Assembly: GCF_029285175.1 (NCBI RefSeq)
Contig: NZ_JABEDH010000009.1
Coordinates: 1 to 32,764 of the forward strand
Reading direction: 5' to 3'
Origin: Sulfitobacter sp. M05
Lineage (GTDB): Bacteria; Pseudomonadota; Alphaproteobacteria; Rhodobacterales; Rhodobacteraceae
DNA length: 32,764 bases
In this document: in pieces, positions 8,088 through 16,487 of the stretch
Position numbering within the stretch: the first letter of the stretch is position 1
Layout of the letters: each line of letters opens with the position of its first letter
Made by a program: the position numbers and the translations under genes
The notes under the pieces: model-generated
Databases searched by the model: none
Told to the model about the DNA's origin: nothing
Seen by the model: only the letters and a program-made list of their open reading frames with translations

Positions 8088-9977
8088 ATGAAACTGCTTG
8101 ATCTCATGGAGCCAGAGGAAACCGTTGGCAATCTCTGGCACGATATGGCCAGTGGCATCGGCGCGGGGGTCACCTATCCCGACGCCGCTGTTACACTCGC
8201 TTCGGTCAGGCCCAGCCTTGCGGTTTTGTTCCGCGCACTTGGAGGGACTGCCGGAGTTGAGTTGGGTGAGGTCGCCCAAACGCTTGTGCATCACCGGCAG
8301 GTTCTCATGCGAAAACTCGGCACCGCGCGCGACCGTGAATGGGTGGCGCGGTTTGACGGCGAAAAGCTGATGCTGCCCCCGGTGATGGATATCTTTCCTG
8401 AGCAGGTCCTGAATCGTACCGCGTATTTCTGGCTGACGGCTTTGGCCGCGCATACAAACATGTCGGACCTTGATTTGCCAAAGGACGGGCCGGTACGGGA
8501 CTGGGCACATGTCCAGGCAAACGCTGTGGCATCGGAGAAAGTTCTTGGGTCCTGCCCCGGTCTGCGCAACAGCTATTCGGACATGGCCGCCTATTGCGCG
8601 CAAAAGCGAACGACACTGGGAAGCGCGCCGCAAGAGGCCGCAGTTGAGCAAGCCATCCGCGACCAGCTTGGTGGGACCGCCCCCAAGCTTCTGGCTGATC
8701 TTTTACCTGCCAAGGGCTATATGCCCTGCCAGCCCGTTCCAATCTGGCTGCGTTTTGAGCGACCCGGACAGGGCAGTACCGCCACTGAGGGCGCCGAGGC
8801 TGACGCAGCTGCGCCACCGCCCACCGCCGCCCTGAGCAATCGCAAACTCGCCGAACGCAAGGATCAGGATCAACACGGCCGCAAGGACAGTTTCATCATT
8901 CACCGGTTTGAATCGATCCTGTCTTGGGTGGAATCCATGAACATCAACCGCAGCATTGATGATGACGACGAGGAAAACGCCCAGAAGGCCGCCGACGATC
9001 AGGACCGCATCACTTTGTCAAAACAAGACCACAAGGTCGCCACCCGCCTGCGGCTGCATCTGGACCTGTCGCCCGCAGATGCGGATCACGAGGCGCTGGC
9101 GGGCAAACATACCTATCCCGAGTGGAACCACCGCAGCCGCAGCTATTTGGACAATCATTGTCGCGTGCTGGATGCGCCTGCACAGCCTGGCAACACGGTT
9201 TTTTCGCCAAACGAAAAATACGTCCGCGAGGTGCGCCGCCAGTTCGAAGCGCTGAGCCCGCGTCGTATCTTGCAGCCCCGCCAGATTGACGGGCAAGAGC
9301 TTGATCTCGATGCCGTGCTGACCGCGCGTGCGGATATGATTGCAACCGGTTCCGGGTCCGATCGCATATGGCAGGCTGCGCGGCAAATGGACCGCGATGT
9401 CTCTGTCGCCTTCCTGATCGACACGTCCCGCTCCACCGAGGCCGCAATTGGCGACACCTCAGTTATTGATCTGGCGCGCGATACGATGGCAGCACTTGCT
9501 GTCGGGATTGATGCGGCGGGCGACAGGCTTGGCATTTGGGGGTTCTCTTCACTGCGGCGGGACCGTGTATTCCTGACCCGTTGCAAGGACTTCGAAACAC
9601 CTATGTCGCCTCAGGTTACAGCCAATATCGGGGCGCTAAAGCCCGGGCATTACACGCGCCTTGGCACCGCAATTCGTCATGTGTCCGCGCAACTGGCCAA
9701 AGAGCCGTCCTCGCGCAAGCTTTTGATCGTTTTGACGGATGGCAAACCCAACGATCTTGACCACTACGAAGGCCAGCACGGCATCGAAGACAGCCACATG
9801 GCCGTCCGTGAGGCCCGCGCGGCGCAGCATAGCCTGCATGGCATCGTCATCGACGAGGACGGGGAGGACTGGTTTGCCCGCATCTTTGGGCGCGGCGGCT
9901 TTACGCTGTTGCCCAACCCGGAACGCCTGTCCCGGGCGTTGCCGGACATCTATCGCACCCTGACACAGGAGACCTGA
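8088..9977 (+). CDS. norD: NorD, VWA-domain partner of NorQ
   Basis: A 629-residue protein with a long helical N-terminal region, an acidic linker (about 285-300, DDDDEEN) and a C-terminal von Willebrand A domain starting near residue 438. The MIDAS metal site reads DTSRS with later conserved Thr and Asp (LTDGKPND). NorD recruits the NorQ ATPase to the NorCB membrane complex during assembly. Its stop is one base before the ATG of the next small ORF. Length is normal for NorD. Confidence 0.95.
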   Translation: MKLLDLMEPEETVGNLWHDMASGIGAGVTYPDAAVTLASVRPSLAVLFRALGGTAGVELGEVAQTLVHHRQVLMRKLGTARDREWVARFDGEKLMLPPVMDIFPEQVLNRTAYFWLTALAAHTNMSDLDLPKDGPVRDWAHVQANAVASEKVLGSCPGLRNSYSDMAAYCAQKRTTLGSAPQEAAVEQAIRDQLGGTAPKLLADLLPAKGYMPCQPVPIWLRFERPGQGSTATEGAEADAAAPPPTAALSNRKLAERKDQDQHGRKDSFIIHRFESILSWVESMNINRSIDDDDEENAQKAADDQDRITLSKQDHKVATRLRLHLDLSPADADHEALAGKHTYPEWNHRSRSYLDNHCRVLDAPAQPGNTVFSPNEKYVREVRRQFEALSPRRILQPRQIDGQELDLDAVLTARADMIATGSGSDRIWQAARQMDRDVSVAFLIDTSRSTEAAIGDTSVIDLARDTMAALAVGIDAAGDRLGIWGFSSLRRDRVFLTRCKDFETPMSPQVTANIGALKPGHYTRLGTAIRHVSAQLAKEPSSRKLLIVLTDGKPNDLDHYEGQHGIEDSHMAVREARAAQHSLHGIVIDEDGEDWFARIFGRGGFTLLPNPERLSRALPDIYRTLTQET

Positions 9978-9978
9978 C

Positions 9979-10155
9979 ATGCGTATTTCTACATCCTTTA
10001 TGGCCATTATCATGACCACTCCTGCCTTCGCCGAGGCCTATGATCGGCCCATCCCGCAGGCTCAATCGGCCACGGCAGAATTCTGGTATGCGCTGGCCTG
10101 CCTTGCGTTGGTCGGGGCCATGATCGCCGTTCAGCGATTGGTCTCACGCAGATGA
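9979..10155 (+). CDS. Small single-helix membrane protein between norD and nnrS
   Basis: A 58-residue ORF starts one base after the norD stop, with the AGGAG ribosome site inside the norD end. It reads a short signal-like start (MRISTSFMAIIMTTPAFA), a polar linker, and one membrane helix (FWYALACLALVGAMIAVQ) ending in basic residues. The apparent signal peptidase site after AFA would leave a periplasmic linker with a C-terminal anchor. Its size and position recall the small NorE/NorF-type accessory proteins of other nor clusters, but I cannot assign it. Tight coupling to norD supports it being translated. Confidence 0.7.
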   Translation: MRISTSFMAIIMTTPAFAEAYDRPIPQAQSATAEFWYALACLALVGAMIAVQRLVSRR

Positions 10156-10391
10156 AACTTGCAGGGTGGACTACAGGTCAAATCGCCTGCGCGCTCTACC
10201 CGTTTGGTGCGGGGGCCGCCGCGGTTAACGTCTTCTTTGCCTCGTTGATCTTTAGTTGGATAGGTGGTCCGATTGCCTCAACCGCGTGGTCCATCGGATT
10301 GGGCTGTCTCATAGGTCTGCCCGCAACATGGTACTTTGCGCGTCACATCCGGCATTTGATGGACGTGGCAGACAAGGTGGGTGACGCATGA
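10152..10391 (+). CDS. Small two-helix membrane protein
   Basis: A 79-residue protein overlaps the preceding stop by an ATGA junction. It has two hydrophobic segments (about residues 9-34 and 37-61), a likely hairpin in the membrane, then a short charged tail. I do not recognise a named family. Its place in the nor-nnr chain suggests an accessory role in NO reductase assembly or nitrogen-oxide metabolism, by context only. Confidence 0.7.
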   Translation: MKLAGWTTGQIACALYPFGAGAAAVNVFFASLIFSWIGGPIASTAWSIGLGCLIGLPATWYFARHIRHLMDVADKVGDA

Positions 10392-10642
10392 AGATCGAAA
10401 TGGATCGGGGCCAGCCGTTGATTGACGCGCAGGATTTGGGCGAACTGCTTGGGTTAGATCCTGCGGACGTGCGGGTCAAAATGCGGGCGGGTAAAATCAC
10501 CAGCCGGTTTGAAATTGGCGAGGGCGAGGATGCAGGACGCTTTCGGCTCACATTTTTCCTTAACGACAAGCGTGTGCGAATGACCTGTGGCATGGATGGC
10601 GAGGTCATCAGCACCATCCGATTGAAACAAGGAACGCCGTGA
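10388..10642 (+). CDS. Small cytoplasmic protein, DUF6522-like
   Basis: An 84-residue soluble protein starts at an ATGA overlap with the upstream gene. The pattern (LIDAQDLGELLGLDPADVRVKM, then GRFRLTFFLNDKRVRMTCGMDGEVI) matches what I remember as DUF6522, found in Rhodobacteraceae denitrification loci. The function is unknown. The N-terminal LGELLGLDP helix-turn resembles part of a DNA-binding fold but is too short to claim. The stop TGA overlaps the nnrS ATG by one base. Confidence 0.7.
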   Translation: MKIEMDRGQPLIDAQDLGELLGLDPADVRVKMRAGKITSRFEIGEGEDAGRFRLTFFLNDKRVRMTCGMDGEVISTIRLKQGTP

Positions 10643-11835
10643 TGGCACAGACATCGTCCGAGCGAATCCGCGCCTGGCAAGGGCCCGCGATCTTCAGTTT
10701 TGGCTTTCGACCGTTTTTCCTGTTTGGTGCCCTGTGGGTTGTGGCTGCGATGGTGCTTTGGCTGGCCAGCCTGACGGGCCTGACGACATTGCCGACGCGG
10801 TTTGATCCGGTGTCATGGCACGCGCATGAGTTCTTATTCGGCTATCTGGGGGCTGTTATGGCTGGGTTTCTGCTCACGGCGGTGCCGAACTGGACGGGGC
10901 GACTGCCGCTTGTTGGCTGGCCTTTGGCGGGACTGTTCGCACTTTGGATGGCAGGGCGGGCTGCTGTGCTGTTTTCTGCTCATATGCCATTTGTGGTCGC
11001 GGTTATTGTTGACCTGGCCTTCCCGATCGTGCTGGGCGCGATGATCCTACAAGAGATCGTCGCGGGCAAGAACTGGCGTAATCTGGTCGTGCTTGCTTTG
11101 CTGGGCGTATTCACGCTGGCCAATAATCTCTTTCATATCGAAGCGATGCAGGGCGGATATGCGGCGCAAGGTGTGGGCCTTCGGCTGGGCGTTGCGACGG
11201 CAGTTATGATGATCACGGTTATCGGTGGCAGGATCATTCCGTCCTTCACCCGCAACTGGCTGGCACGCAACGATATTGCAGCAAGGCCCGCCCCGCCGAT
11301 GCAGCGGTTTGACAAGCTTGTGCTGCTGGGGAGCCTGCCCGTGCTTGGGGGATGGGTTTTGTATCCTGTCGGTACGCTGACCAGTATCGCACTCTTGGCA
11401 TTTTCCTTGGCACACTTTGCCCGGCTGGGCAGATGGCAGGGGTACAGGACGCTAAGCGATCCGCTTGTTTGGGTGCTGCATGCCGCTTATGCCTTTATCC
11501 CTCTTGGCGGGTTCGCGCTTGGCCTTGATCAACTGCGTGGCAATCCCGGCACAGCAGGGGCGCAGCATTTGTGGACGCTGGGCGCAATAGGGGCGATGAC
11601 GCTGGCCGTGATGACACGCGCGACACTTGGGCATACGGGGCAGACTCTGGCCGCCAATCGCGCAACTGTGCTGATCTACGTTTGTTTGTTTGCGTCGGCC
11701 TTTGCCCGGCTTTGCACCCCGCTTTGGCTTGAGGCGAGCTACCTTGCAGGCTTCCTATGGATCGCTGCTTTTGCGGGCTTCGTTGGGGCCTATGGTCCCT
11801 CCCTTTTATTTGCCGCACCTGGGAAGAAGAAATGA
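10642..11835 (+). CDS. nnrS: NnrS, haem-copper membrane protein
   Basis: A 397-residue polytopic protein (about 12 helices) of the NnrS family, membrane haem- and copper-containing proteins in the NO regulon that protect against nitrosative stress. Family signatures include an early WHAHEFLFGYLGAVMAGFLLTAVPNWTG segment and the later RIIPSFTRNWL and TRATLGHTG. The ATG is chosen over an in-frame GTG three bases earlier; AAGGAA lies upstream. It overlaps the previous stop by one base and the nnrU start by ATGA, so the chain is translationally coupled. Confidence 0.93.
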   Translation: MAQTSSERIRAWQGPAIFSFGFRPFFLFGALWVVAAMVLWLASLTGLTTLPTRFDPVSWHAHEFLFGYLGAVMAGFLLTAVPNWTGRLPLVGWPLAGLFALWMAGRAAVLFSAHMPFVVAVIVDLAFPIVLGAMILQEIVAGKNWRNLVVLALLGVFTLANNLFHIEAMQGGYAAQGVGLRLGVATAVMMITVIGGRIIPSFTRNWLARNDIAARPAPPMQRFDKLVLLGSLPVLGGWVLYPVGTLTSIALLAFSLAHFARLGRWQGYRTLSDPLVWVLHAAYAFIPLGGFALGLDQLRGNPGTAGAQHLWTLGAIGAMTLAVMTRATLGHTGQTLAANRATVLIYVCLFASAFARLCTPLWLEASYLAGFLWIAAFAGFVGAYGPSLLFAAPGKKK

Positions 11836-12500
11836 CTTGGGCCGGTTATGCTGCGGTCTTTATTGGGTTTTTTCTGACGCATTCCATACCTGTCAGGCCC
11901 AGGGTGAAATCGCAGGTGGCCGCTAAAATAGGCGCGCGCGGCTTTGGCATCCTGTATTCCATGCTGTCCCTCGCCATGTTCGCGCTGCTGATCTGGGCCA
12001 CCGGAGAAGCGCCATATGTGCAACTGTGGTCGCAACTGCAGTGGCACCGTCACGTGACTCATCTGGGCATGTTGGTGGTTTGCCTGATCCTTGCCCTGAC
12101 CATCGCAAGGCCTAACCCGTTTTCTTTTGGAGGCACGCAAAACGACGCCTATGACCCGGCGCACCCCGGCATCACCCGCTGGGCGAGGCATCCGGTTCTC
12201 ATGGCGCTTGCGCTCTGGGCGGCGGTTCACTTGGTGCCAAACGGAGACCTGGCGCATGTCATTTTGTTTGGCGTGCTGGCCAGCTTCGCCATTGCAGGCC
12301 GTAGCTTGATCGATACACGCAAGCGCGGGCAAATGGGCAATGATCGGTGGCAAGAGTTGGACCTGGCGCGCCAAGCTGGGCCAAGATTCCAAATGCCCAC
12401 CTCGTGGGCCGGCCCTGTCCTGCGCTTGGCAATCGGCGTTGCAGTGTTCGCGATACTCTTGCTGGTGCATCCTTACGTTATCGGTGTGCGGGCTCTTTAA
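11832..12500 (+). CDS. nnrU: NnrU-family membrane protein
   Basis: A 222-residue protein with about six membrane helices matching the NnrU family (related to isoprenylcysteine methyltransferase-like membrane enzymes). Conserved pieces include FLTHSIPVRP near the start, ITRWARHPVLMALALWAAVHL and a lysine/arginine-rich DTRKRGQMG loop. NnrU is needed in some denitrifiers for nitrite and NO reductase activity, by an unknown mechanism. The ATG at 11832 overlaps the nnrS stop; an upstream in-frame start would lie deep in nnrS. It ends the nor-nnr operon, converging with the hemN remnant. Confidence 0.9.
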   Translation: MTWAGYAAVFIGFFLTHSIPVRPRVKSQVAAKIGARGFGILYSMLSLAMFALLIWATGEAPYVQLWSQLQWHRHVTHLGMLVVCLILALTIARPNPFSFGGTQNDAYDPAHPGITRWARHPVLMALALWAAVHLVPNGDLAHVILFGVLASFAIAGRSLIDTRKRGQMGNDRWQELDLARQAGPRFQMPTSWAGPVLRLAIGVAVFAILLLVHPYVIGVRAL

Positions 12501-12524
12501 GTGCCACGGTGACAGGAAACGAGA

Positions 12525-13229
12525 TCAGGACGCGCGCGAGTATTTGATGCCTTCCGGAACATGCTGAACCAACCCTGCCGCGATGATCCGTGGCAACGCG
12601 CGACCGTCTGGATGTATCTGCATTCGCCGCCCGTCAAAGATGACAAATTCAGAGAACGACGTCGAAATGCGGCGCAGGACAGCGCGCACCAGTGCCGCCT
12701 GATCACCGAATTCCCGCTTCAGCACGTCGAGATCAATCTCGAAATCGCACATAAGCAACTCGATGGCGCGGGCGCGAATATGGTCTTCTTGGGTCAAGAT
12801 ATACCCCCGCGATCCAGCAAATTGGCCTGCTTGAATGCGTTGTTTGTAGGCGGCTGTTGCGGGCGCATTCTGCCCATAGCCGGATGGGAAGCGGGAGATC
12901 GACGAAGCGCCAAGGCCTATCAAGGTCTGACAGCTATCCTCGGTATAACCTTGGAAATTGCGCCTCAATCGGCCGTTTTGGTGCGCCATATCCAACGTAT
13001 CACCGGGTCGTGCGAAATGGTCAATTCCGATAGCTGTGAACCCAGCATCGGCAAATCGCTTGGCGACCTCGGTTGCAAGGTTAAAGCGCGCTAAATCATC
13101 CGGCAGCGCGGCCTCATCAATGAGTTTCTGACGCTTGAAGACCCAAGGAACATGCGCATAGCCAAAAAGCGCGATGCGGTCAGGAGCAAAACTCAGCACT
13201 TTGTCAATTGTGTCGTTGATACGCGACAA
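12525..13229 (-). pseudogene. hemN: hemN (oxygen-independent coproporphyrinogen III oxidase), C-terminal half only
   Basis: The 234 residues match the second half of HemN, from just before the APDRIALFGYAHVPW motif through GASSISRFPSGYGQN to the C-terminus. Full HemN is about 450 residues and needs an N-terminal radical-SAM CxxxCxxC cluster to decarboxylate coproporphyrinogen III without oxygen. That half is absent. The only start is a TTG at 13229 without a ribosome site, and upstream DNA is unrelated. hemN is often linked to denitrification genes since haem must be made without oxygen, so an intact copy must exist elsewhere if the strain denitrifies. The remaining frame is open with no internal stop, so the cut may be recent. 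Confidence 0.85.
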
Positions 13230-13422
13230 ATTTGTATTTTGTTATGTTTTGGAACAACAATCCATCTGGGTTTCTGATCTTTGGACAGCTCTTACGGGCC
13301 TTTCCCCTTTGTCGCGCCTTTATGCAGTCTTTGCTAGAGCACATGCATCTTGGGTTGCAGCTATTCCCGTATAGGTTAACCTAGGCTATGTTTGACAACG
13401 TTACCTAATTGGGCGGCTGGTA
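13230..13422. other. Junction between hemN remnant and effector cassette
   Basis: This AT-richer spacer starts where hemN similarity ends. It contains a 10-base palindrome AGGTTAACCT (13373-13382) and a TTGACA hexamer (13392-13397) without a convincing -10 partner. No IS end, tRNA or direct repeat of the hemN edge was found. Confidence 0.4.
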
Positions 13423-14085
13423 TTGAGCACAAATAAGACAAATGACTATTGGGTTCAGGACGCCGCTGCGCCACTTGATGTTCAGTTTGGTGTGGCGTCG
13501 CCTAAGACTGTACCTGACATGCTTTACGAGACACTCTTTGACCAACCGGACCCAACGGAGGATGAACTGGCGCGGGCTGAGGGTGATGCCAAAACGACGT
13601 ACCCGTTGTATACTTTCGCCATTTTGGATGCAGCCAGGGTCTTGAACCTACCCGAGATGCTGGAAACATCAGGCTTGGAACATCGTTGCCTCTTTAAGGG
13701 CCAAGCCTATGAAGACTTGAAAAACGTGGCCCCTTGGATTGTTAGACTGGAAGACGCCAATAGCTTCACCCGTAACCTGTTCACAAGCTTGGATGTGCCA
13801 TGGCATATGTGGGATGCCGAGCCTGGGATCTATCTGCGATCACGCGGAACACTTGATGATATGTGGGCGCATTTTAGGAAATTCACACGGGTACAGGACG
13901 AGCAGGGGAAATGGTATTATTTCCGCTTTTGGGAGCCAAAGTCGGTTACGCTGTTGTTCTCTGCCTTTAGCAGCAAGCAAGCGCAACGATTTCTAGCGCC
14001 GTGTGCGTGTCTCTGTGCGGCGACGGTGAAGCAGAGTTTTGTTTTCAAATTCGTTTCATCAAGCACGCTTCATTTGTCGGCTTGA
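13423..14085 (+). CDS. DUF4123 (Tap-like) T6SS effector adaptor, N-terminal part
   Basis: The first 190 residues match DUF4123: YPLYTFAILDAARV near residue 60, then LFKGQAYEDLKNVAPWIVRL, a conserved block before the arginine-containing YLRSRGTLDDMWAHFRKFTRVQD, and WYYFRFWEP. DUF4123 proteins such as Agrobacterium Tap-1 load a cargo effector onto a VgrG spike. The start is a TTG at 13423 with no strong ribosome site, so the true N-terminus is uncertain. After about residue 192 (QRFLAP) the frame becomes cysteine-rich nonsense and stops at 14085. The sequence continues sensibly in the frame of 14001-14792, which suggests a frameshift near 13985-14050 in one longer gene. Confidence 0.75.
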   Translation: MSTNKTNDYWVQDAAAPLDVQFGVASPKTVPDMLYETLFDQPDPTEDELARAEGDAKTTYPLYTFAILDAARVLNLPEMLETSGLEHRCLFKGQAYEDLKNVAPWIVRLEDANSFTRNLFTSLDVPWHMWDAEPGIYLRSRGTLDDMWAHFRKFTRVQDEQGKWYYFRFWEPKSVTLLFSAFSSKQAQRFLAPCACLCAATVKQSFVFKFVSSSTLHLSA

Positions 14086-14792
14086 GGTTGGTTTTGAGAT
14101 TTTCAAAAGAACAGTTTAGCGTATTTGAAGAACCCGTGCGTCGTGAATGGATCGCCCAGGCCGCGGAGCGTCTTCATCAGACCTATTCTGGATATTTTAA
14201 AGCGCTTCACGTAGAAGCCCGCGATCTTGAACCATTGTGCGCAGCCGTTGAACGATGGGCCGCGGAAAGTGGACTTACGGGTCAGCGTGATGTGTCACAG
14301 CTGTGTTGTGTCGCGTCGACATTGGGTCATGAGTTCTGGCGCGACCCTCGATTTGGCAGCTACGTGAATGGGGCTGCGGGAAATGCGGATGTTTCAAAAA
14401 ATAAGGCCGTTGAGGCGTTGATTAACAATGTTCATGTCTGGTTGGGGGGCCTTTGGCAGAACGATACGGTCGAAGATTTTGCGCGCCGCCTTGACCGCCA
14501 TATTCGCCAAAATGATGAGCCGGACACGCAAAAACTGATGGCTATTGTACCAAATCATTGGGTTTTGTTTGATGCTGATACAAACGAGCGGTTGGTTGCG
14601 TGGTTGAAACAAAATCTTCCACCGACCAGCATTTCTGCGCAGCGACTGGCCTATGTGTCCTTAGCATTGGTTTATGGCACGGGTTGGGTGCGTGATCCAC
14701 AATACGTTCACCTTGTGCGAATGATTGAAACGGCCACCTCGTCCACGATGCTCGCGGATAATATTTCCGCAATGTATGCGGAGATGGCGTGA
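14001..14792 (+). CDS. C-terminal helical part of the DUF4123 adaptor (probable frameshift continuation)
   Basis: This frame overlaps the preceding ORF by 85 bases. From about residue 33 it reads a helical domain beginning LRFSKEQFSVFEEPVRREWIAQ, then a block ending GQRDVSQLCCVASTLGHEFWRDPRF. That resembles the C-terminal lobe seen after DUF4123 in Rhodobacterales adaptors. The rest is alpha-helical with no membrane segment. The nominal GTG start has no ribosome site, so independent translation is doubtful. Its TGA overlaps the effector ATG by one base. Either one gene has been frameshifted, or a split adaptor uses coupled translation; I favour the first. Confidence 0.6.
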   Translation: MCVSLCGDGEAEFCFQIRFIKHASFVGLRLVLRFSKEQFSVFEEPVRREWIAQAAERLHQTYSGYFKALHVEARDLEPLCAAVERWAAESGLTGQRDVSQLCCVASTLGHEFWRDPRFGSYVNGAAGNADVSKNKAVEALINNVHVWLGGLWQNDTVEDFARRLDRHIRQNDEPDTQKLMAIVPNHWVLFDADTNERLVAWLKQNLPPTSISAQRLAYVSLALVYGTGWVRDPQYVHLVRMIETATSSTMLADNISAMYAEMA

Positions 14793-16480
14793 TGGCTGGA
14801 AACCCGCAAAACCCCGATAGTTTTTCGACGGCGACCCAAGTTGCGGCGACCCAGCCGAATACACCTGTTGCGGAAATCTGTGAGCCATGCGCAGCCCGCT
14901 TTCGGGTCGAGGCACATTACGACGATCCGTGGAAAACGCCCATAACGCTTGCGCCGCTTCGGGTGCAATACCGGGATGGTCCTGTCATCTCGGAAGGAGG
15001 GCGCACACGTGCGCTTGCGACCTTTGGCCTTCAGGACGGTCAGCCCATTCACGGTGTGCTGCCTGAAGTGGGTGCTTACGACGACCGTGCGCCAGAGCCG
15101 GGCGCAATCACTGCGCAGCTTGTTCCGGAAGATGCCGGCGACCCGAAGGCACTGGAAGAACAGATTATTGCCGACCTTGGAGCGTTTGCGTCATCCATGG
15201 AAACGGCAATGGGGCCATGGACCAAAGAATGGGAAAATGACGGCTGGCTAGGCCTCTTTGGTAGCCTCTGGGGCGGATTGAAGTCCGGAGCTTCTGCTTG
15301 GTGGGAAGGCGAAGGTGATTTCTGGAACTCCGTCGGGGAATGGCTGTCCAACCTCCCAGAAATGCTGGGCGATGCATTGGAGAGCCTGAGCGATGGCGCA
15401 AAAGCCCTTTGGGATAACCGTGATCAGATACTGGCCTTGCTACAGAACCTTTCAGAAGGGGCTGTATCAGCCTTTGAGGAGGGCCTTGAAGCGGTTGCGC
15501 GCCTAATCGAGAGCATCCCCGGCTATGAAGAGATTGCAGAACTTCTGAAAGATCTCGTTGAACAAAGCGCCGAATGGGGTGGGGCTATGATCGAGATGGC
15601 CACGCAAACCCGCGTTCTGGCGGTGCTGGGTGCAACGATGCTCGGTACTTTCATGATGATCCCACCAAATTTTTGGACGGAAATGGTCGGCAAGGGTGTC
15701 GGATATCTCATCCCTGAGCTCATAATTGCTATCGCTATGGCGATCATCGCATTCTTCACAGCTGGAACGGGTGGTGGGCTACTTGCGGCTCGCATTGCAA
15801 CCTACACAGCTAAGATCACAGCAGCCCTCTCTAAGGCTGGTCGTGCCGGGCGTGCGCTGATGCGTGTGTTCGCCTTGCTGAAATCGCTGATGGGCAAAAT
15901 GGTCGACCTCATCAAAGCGCTAAAAGGCAAGATTGATGAGGTTGTGGAAAGTGTGACAGACGGGATCGCAAGGATCACACGCCGTTCGGGACGCCGCGTT
16001 AGAAATCCGGCGGTTGTGCCGTGCTTCAATCGCCCACCCAATTCGACACGGCAGGAGTTTTTAGATCAACTCGCCGAGCAAGAGACCGCAATCAACAACA
16101 GCGACCTGTCCGAATTGATGCGGCGGCGCGCGGCCGTTCGCGCGAATGGAACGGGGCCACTGCGTGATGCCGCAGCACAGAGCACCGCACGATCACAGTG
16201 GTTGTCAAACAGGGTTATTGAAATTCGACAAAGCCAAGGTCTTTCAAGATCTGCGGCTAACGCTGTTGCCTTGCAGGAAGCTGCCGGACTAGATGCCACC
16301 CATGTTTTAGATATTGTTGCCGGGGGTGATCCATCAGACATTTCTGGTTTGCAAAACCGAAGCGTCAATCGTTCACTTGGAAGCCAATGGAGAAACAAGG
16401 TAAGCGTTCTTGATGATGCTTTCGCTAGCCAAGCAAGACGCGGCGCAGTGAAAGCGCATGTTCGATTAAAACCCTGCTGA
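14792..16480 (+). CDS. Tde-like T6SS effector with Ntox15-type HxxD nuclease domain
   Basis: A 562-residue polymorphic toxin. The N-terminal 100 residues form a beta-rich recognition domain. Residues about 140-265 are helical and tryptophan-rich. Two hydrophobic segments follow (about 272-290 and 305-332, the second glycine-rich, GTGGGLLAARI), which could help cross the target membrane. From about 403 the C-terminal domain resembles Ntox15, the DNase domain of Agrobacterium Tde1, with the key HVLD (HxxD) at 504-507 followed by GGDPSDISGLQNRSVNRSLGSQW. The neighbours, DUF4123 upstream and GAD-like/DUF1851 downstream, match tap-1/tde1/tdi1. The ATG overlaps the preceding stop. DNase activity is inferred from family and motif. 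Confidence 0.85.
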   Translation: MAGNPQNPDSFSTATQVAATQPNTPVAEICEPCAARFRVEAHYDDPWKTPITLAPLRVQYRDGPVISEGGRTRALATFGLQDGQPIHGVLPEVGAYDDRAPEPGAITAQLVPEDAGDPKALEEQIIADLGAFASSMETAMGPWTKEWENDGWLGLFGSLWGGLKSGASAWWEGEGDFWNSVGEWLSNLPEMLGDALESLSDGAKALWDNRDQILALLQNLSEGAVSAFEEGLEAVARLIESIPGYEEIAELLKDLVEQSAEWGGAMIEMATQTRVLAVLGATMLGTFMMIPPNFWTEMVGKGVGYLIPELIIAIAMAIIAFFTAGTGGGLLAARIATYTAKITAALSKAGRAGRALMRVFALLKSLMGKMVDLIKALKGKIDEVVESVTDGIARITRRSGRRVRNPAVVPCFNRPPNSTRQEFLDQLAEQETAINNSDLSELMRRRAAVRANGTGPLRDAAAQSTARSQWLSNRVIEIRQSQGLSRSAANAVALQEAAGLDATHVLDIVAGGDPSDISGLQNRSVNRSLGSQWRNKVSVLDDAFASQARRGAVKAHVRLKPC

Positions 16481-16487
16481 GGATCAA

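Noticed and set aside
11790..12470. 226-codon minus-strand frame
   Set aside because: Shadow of nnrU with no recognisable content.
13373..13382. AGGTTAACCT palindrome near the hemN break
   Set aside because: Ten bases with no repeat partner or regulator context; could be chance.
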